DNA of 64,000 nt from Sipunculus nudus (lineage: Eukaryota; Annelida; Sipuncula; Golfingiida; Sipunculidae), in the NCBI GenBank assembly GCA_026874595.1, contig CM049313.1, positions 29,140,008 to 29,204,007 of the forward strand, read 5' to 3'. A model generated the notes under the pieces. That model was not told where the DNA came from, ran no database searches, and was given only the letters and a program-made list of their open reading frames with translations. Positions 60,110-64,000 of this stretch are shown here, one piece after another. Position numbers and translations under genes: made by a program. Position 1 is the first letter of the stretch; each line of letters begins with the position of its first letter.

Positions 60110-61258
60110 AAGCAGTATAGCGATCACCCTTTGTCCGACGTCCGTCCAGTTGTCCGGCTGTCCTTCCATTAACTGGGCACAAATCCTAACCGTTAGACCT
60201 AGAAACTTCTTACTGTACATCCAGGGAGGTCCTGGGCAAATCTCCTTGGAAACCCAAAATTAGGTCATGGTGACCTATATTTTGTGACCTACGGGCCAAA
60301 AAACATGATTTTGAGCACCCAGACAGTCAGACAGGGCACAAATTGTATCCATTAGGCTAAGAAACCTCCAACCTGACATTTTGGGAGATCCTAGGCTAAT
60401 GTCCTTGGAAACCTGAAACTAGGTCACTGTGACCTATATTCTGTGACCTTAAGGGAAAAGATGTTATATGAGCACCCTGAATGTCAGATGGGGACAAATT
60501 GTATCTGTGAGGCCTAGAATATTCTAAGACAATATCCTGGGAGTTTCTAGACAAATCTCCTCGGAAACCTGAAATTGGGTCATTGTGACCTATATTTTAT
60601 GATCTACGGGCCAAAAACATGGTTTTTAGCATCCAGACAGTCAGACAGGGCACAAATTGAATTGATAAGGCCAAGAATCCTCCAACATGACATTAAGAGA
60701 GGTCCTAGGCAAATCTCCTTGGGAACCTGAAATAAGGTCATGGTGACCTATATTTTGTGACCTTCAAGCCAAAACATGATTTCCAGCACCATGAACGTCA
60801 GATGGGGACAAATCGTATCTGTGAGGCCTAGAATCTTCCAACTCAATGTCCTGGGAGTTTCATGGCAAATCTCCTTGGAAGCCTGAAATAAGGTCACTGT
60901 GACCTTTAGGAAAAAGATGTTTTAACACCCTAAATGTCAGATGGTGACAAATCGTATCTGTTAGGCATAGAATCTTCTTACACAAATTCCTGGGAGGGTC
61001 TAGTGAAATTAGGTCATGGTGACCTACATTTTGTGACCTACGAGACAAAAACCTGATTTTGAGCCTCTTGAATGTCAGATGGGCACAAATCATATCCTTT
61101 TAGGCTTAGAATCTACTAATGCAACATCATGTGAGGTCCTAGGCAAATCTCCTTGGAAACCTGAAATTAGGTCATGGTGACCTACATTTTGTGAGCTACA
61201 GGCTGAAAACAGGATTTTGAGGACCCAGAAAGTCAGGCGGGGCAGACATTGTATTTTT
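60110..61258 (+). repeat. ~157-bp tandem repeat array (7 units) with ERE-like palindromes
   Basis: The array follows a head TAGCGATCACC...TCCGACGTCCGTCC. Each unit has CTAGGCAAATCTCCTTGGAA, CCTGAAATTAGGTCA..., TGTGACCTACGGGCCAAAA, CATGATTTTGAGCAC and GTCAGACAGGGCACAAATTG. Seven exact GGTCAnnnTGACC palindromes lie at 60263, 60422, 60578, 60736, 60892, 61012 and 61170, mostly 156-159 bp apart. The head resembles the 5' end of other mobile repeats here, so the array is probably the inside of a mobile element. Confidence 0.9.
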
Positions 61259-63393
61259 AGCTCAGCTGACTATAAGTCATCTGAGCTATAGTCGTGGTCC
61301 ATTGTCCGCCGTCCGTCTGTCCGTCCGTCCGTCCGTCTATCCGTCCGTCCGTCCGTCCGTAGATGTGGCACGTTTTGAAACCATAAGACCTAGGAATCCA
61401 AAATTCGGCATTATGTTAGATGTCCCCAAGATCTCCTACCAAGCAAAAAACTGGGTCTTTGCAACTTTGTTCCTTTGAGAAATTAAGGAAAAACCTCAAA
61501 TTTTTATTAAATCTATTTTCACTTTTCAGGACTGCCTAATATCAAAACCACTCATCTGTTTTTCCTCATATTTACCATAAATATTCCTCTATATAGTTAC
61601 TATGTACATGCCAGAAATTAGGTCTGTATTATATAAATAAAAAAAGTTTTAGGCTCAAACATAATGCATTTTGTAAAAAATCAGGAAAGATATTTGATCA
61701 CTTAACACAAAACATGTTAAAGCTAAGGACTTTTTTTCCTGTAATATAACTTTAATTAATCAAAATTAAATTCTGTACCCAAATTTAGATCAAAATCTTT
61801 TAAAGTTTTTAAAATATTAGCAAAAATAAAAAATTGGTACCTTAAATTTTGCCCAACTTTGACCATGGCACGTTTTTTTCTTGTAAGTACAGTTGATTTA
61901 ATTTTCACAGCATGTAAACATAGTAATGGAAGCATTATGCCTGGTGTATTTCCCAATGCACAGGTTTCGCATTAGGCCTGTAGGCCTTGTTTCTTGTTCT
62001 AAGTGTTTAGTACTTGCATTGTTCATATACATGTTACACATGTTCTTGAAAAGTAATGGTCCAGCATTGAAGCATTATACCTGGTTTAATCTCATTGCAC
62101 AGGTTCGCATTAGGCCTGTAGGCCTTGTTTTGAAGTTAAGGCGCAAATATATTGCAATTTAAAAAAAAATAAAGAAATATATTTACTCACTTAACATGAG
62201 AATTGCTGAAGCTTGAGACTTTTTTTCAGGGATATAACTTCATTTAATCAAGATTCAATTGTTTACCAAAAATTATATCTGAATTTTGCAAATTTTTCAA
62301 GTTATTAGCATACATAAAAACAGGCTTTCCCTCTGCCCTGCACCCCCCCCCCCTCCGGATGGTGCATAAACTAGATGAATGTTATAATTTTCTGTATTTG
62401 ATTCATTCTTATTCTAGGCTATGCTACATTTTAGGTTTTGAATTGTACCACTAGGGTTACAATGGTTAAAGTGCATATTTCATTGTGTCCACAAAGTGGT
62501 GTAATGCTATGAAAATATGGATGTTCATCAGATAAGTAATACCTTAATTCAGAAGAGTAAAAACTTCACCAGGTGTGAAATTGACTATTAATTCCAGTAA
62601 TAAAGTATAGCTGAGATAGTAATTAGCACAATGATATTGTTTTTCCCTCATTCAACCAACAGTGTGCATACTTTATTTGAAAAGATGTTTTTATTTTATC
62701 AGATTTACTGAATCTTTTATTTTGGTGAATAAAATTAGGCATGTACTGAAAACTCCAATGAACAAAACTTTTTAATAGTGATTCAAGGAATAATCTTGAA
62801 GATGCCATGCCGTGGCATTATTTTCTTTTAAATTCAGTTTAAAAAATTGTGATTTAAAAATAATAAAATATATGTGTATGCATAATATGACCCAATATGA
62901 GCTACACTCTGGATAAATAATGATTGCAACTTAGAATTCTGATATTTTAACTTGTATTTTCAGATTTTTTATTACAAATTTATAAAACTTGTAAATAAAA
63001 ATAAAATGAATCTGATGAAAACTATTAATGGAAAAAAAAATGGATATGCTAAAACAATAGGCTTAAATATATACTTAAACTTAAATGCATTATTCCCTTG
63101 AAAGTGAAATAAAGGTATTAGTCCATTCTGTCCACTTGCCTGTCCATCTGTAAATTTTTCATATGCATCACAGTTTCTCAAAACTTTACTCTTTTCCTTC
63201 ATGACAGTCTTGTCAGAGTATAAGTTTTGCAATCATAAATTTAGAACTATAAAATAACCAAATAAGAGGGTCCCTTTCCTCTTAGCTTCTCATATGCTTA
63301 TATAAAAAAAACATAACAATAGAATATTTTGCATATTTTGCATTTGCAAAAATTTAAATTTTCAGCTGAGCCCCATGACCCATGGGTCCCTTG
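61259..63393 (+). mobile_element. Mobile repeat with GCTCAGCTGA inverted ends
   Basis: It opens AGCTCAGCTGACTATAAGTC, then a (TCCG)n run at 61315-61359. It closes TTCAGCTGAGCC, the 12-bp palindrome GACCCATGGGTC and CCTTGTTT. GCTCAGCTGA is inverted at the two ends. Two family E 3' ends sit inside in tandem (61974 and 62112). A related degenerate copy is at 27530-29166. No coding sequence is apparent; the minus frames at 61756 and 62972 are low-complexity. Confidence 0.6.
61925..62130 (+). repeat. Tandem duplication containing two family E 3' ends
   Basis: GAAGCATTAT.CCTGGTNTA...CACAGGTTTCGCATTAGGCC and its palindrome occur twice, about 138 bp apart. The same block appears once at 57220-57370. 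Confidence 0.85.
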
Positions 63394-64000
63394 TTTATTG
63401 TTTTAATTTGAAATTCAGAGCCAGTAATTATTTTATTCTTTTCAAATTAATCAAGAGTATAAATTAAAGTAATTTATGTACTTGTGTTATCATGATATTG
63501 TTATGTGACTATTACTATATGATTCATTTGCTTCACTTCTTATTTTGAGAATGAAAATGATCCTATGTCATAATGAACCATGGTTATGTGTGGCGTGATT
63601 ACAGATAAAAGAGTTTGCATCTGCATACAAATTTTACTTATCCTCTGCAAAATTACAGTAAATATCAGAAACAACCGTGCAGTCATACAAGCTCATGGTG
63701 TAAATATTGCTTTGCATTATTACAAAGGTTCCTAGTACCCTGCTGCTTGAAGCAAGTCTGTTTTTCAACAAGATTGATATTTTTGAGATCTAGCATAGCC
63801 ATTTATGTTTGTATTATAACTAGTGCTGCACGGTTCCTCCTTATATTAATTTTGTTTCAGGCTTAAGAAAGAAAGATTTGATGAAAATTTGCCTTCATGA
63901 TAAGATCACATGACCCACTAAGTTCAAAACATGACCACTTCTAATGGTCAGTTATTTTTGCTGTAGGTGCGTCATATGTCACAGAAGAGAAACTTCTTTG
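63394..64000. other. AT-rich spacer
   Basis: No gene or repeat is recognised up to the window end. An 83-codon plus frame (63615-63866) is unassigned. Confidence 0.3.

Overview
This window is repeat-rich, AT-rich animal nuclear DNA. It has no operons, no long intact reading frames and no rRNA or intact tRNA genes. It is dense in (TA)n, (CT)n and (AAT)n simple repeats, non-LTR retrotransposon debris, tRNA-derived SINEs, inverted-repeat DNA transposons and two large tandem arrays. Many repeats begin with TCCG-rich heads and end in a short palindrome plus CTTGTTT. From general familiarity this suggests a marine lophotrochozoan, most likely a mollusc. That is an inference; nothing here fixes the species.

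Layout. 73-2002: a TTAA-flanked inverted-repeat element carrying a transposase-like fragment. 2969-5130: a mobile element (family E) invaded by a second one (family R, with AGGTGGCGCCACCT palindromes). 5280-12232: about 37 copies of a 187-bp satellite with higher-order duplications. 12233-17860: mostly featureless, with a 180-bp MITE and a THAP-domain exon fragment. 17870-19420: a dead LINE split by an LTR-like insertion. 21204-22563: a fold-back element built of AACCAA/TTGGTT words. 23166-23450: a DIRS-like RNase H remnant. 24430-26665: two further LINE remnants. 27530-30299: a degenerate repeat followed by a complete hAT-type element with an 8-bp target duplication, inserted on a splice-acceptor-like sequence before a small lysine/arginine-rich candidate exon. 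32660-38450: a domain of ~195-bp repeats. 38644-39878: a second R copy. 40000-41470: an AAT/ATT-rich domain. 43360-44012: three head-to-tail tRNA-derived SINE units. 44700-49293: a 4.6-kb element with ~0.68-kb inverted arms. 50175-50712: a Mutator-type MITE with a 9-bp target duplication. 52752-55260: a second TTAA-type copy, interrupted by a TA-flanked transposon. 55698-63393: R, E and related repeats, including an array with seven perfect GGTCAnnnTGACC palindromes (the estrogen-response-element consensus).

No complete host gene is visible. Four short stretches could be real exons: 30306-30410 (+), 50899-50955 (+), 53587-53688 (+) and 57574-58010 (-). All need transcript evidence. Most other short open frames, including the repeated 69-codon frames in the satellite, look like accidental openings in repeats.

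The most interesting signals are the estrogen-response-element-like array, the hAT insertion that duplicates a splice acceptor, the CCAAT/ATTGG fold-back element, the shared palindrome-plus-CTTGTTT ends of otherwise different elements, and the 187-bp satellite monomers found elsewhere joined to a common tail.
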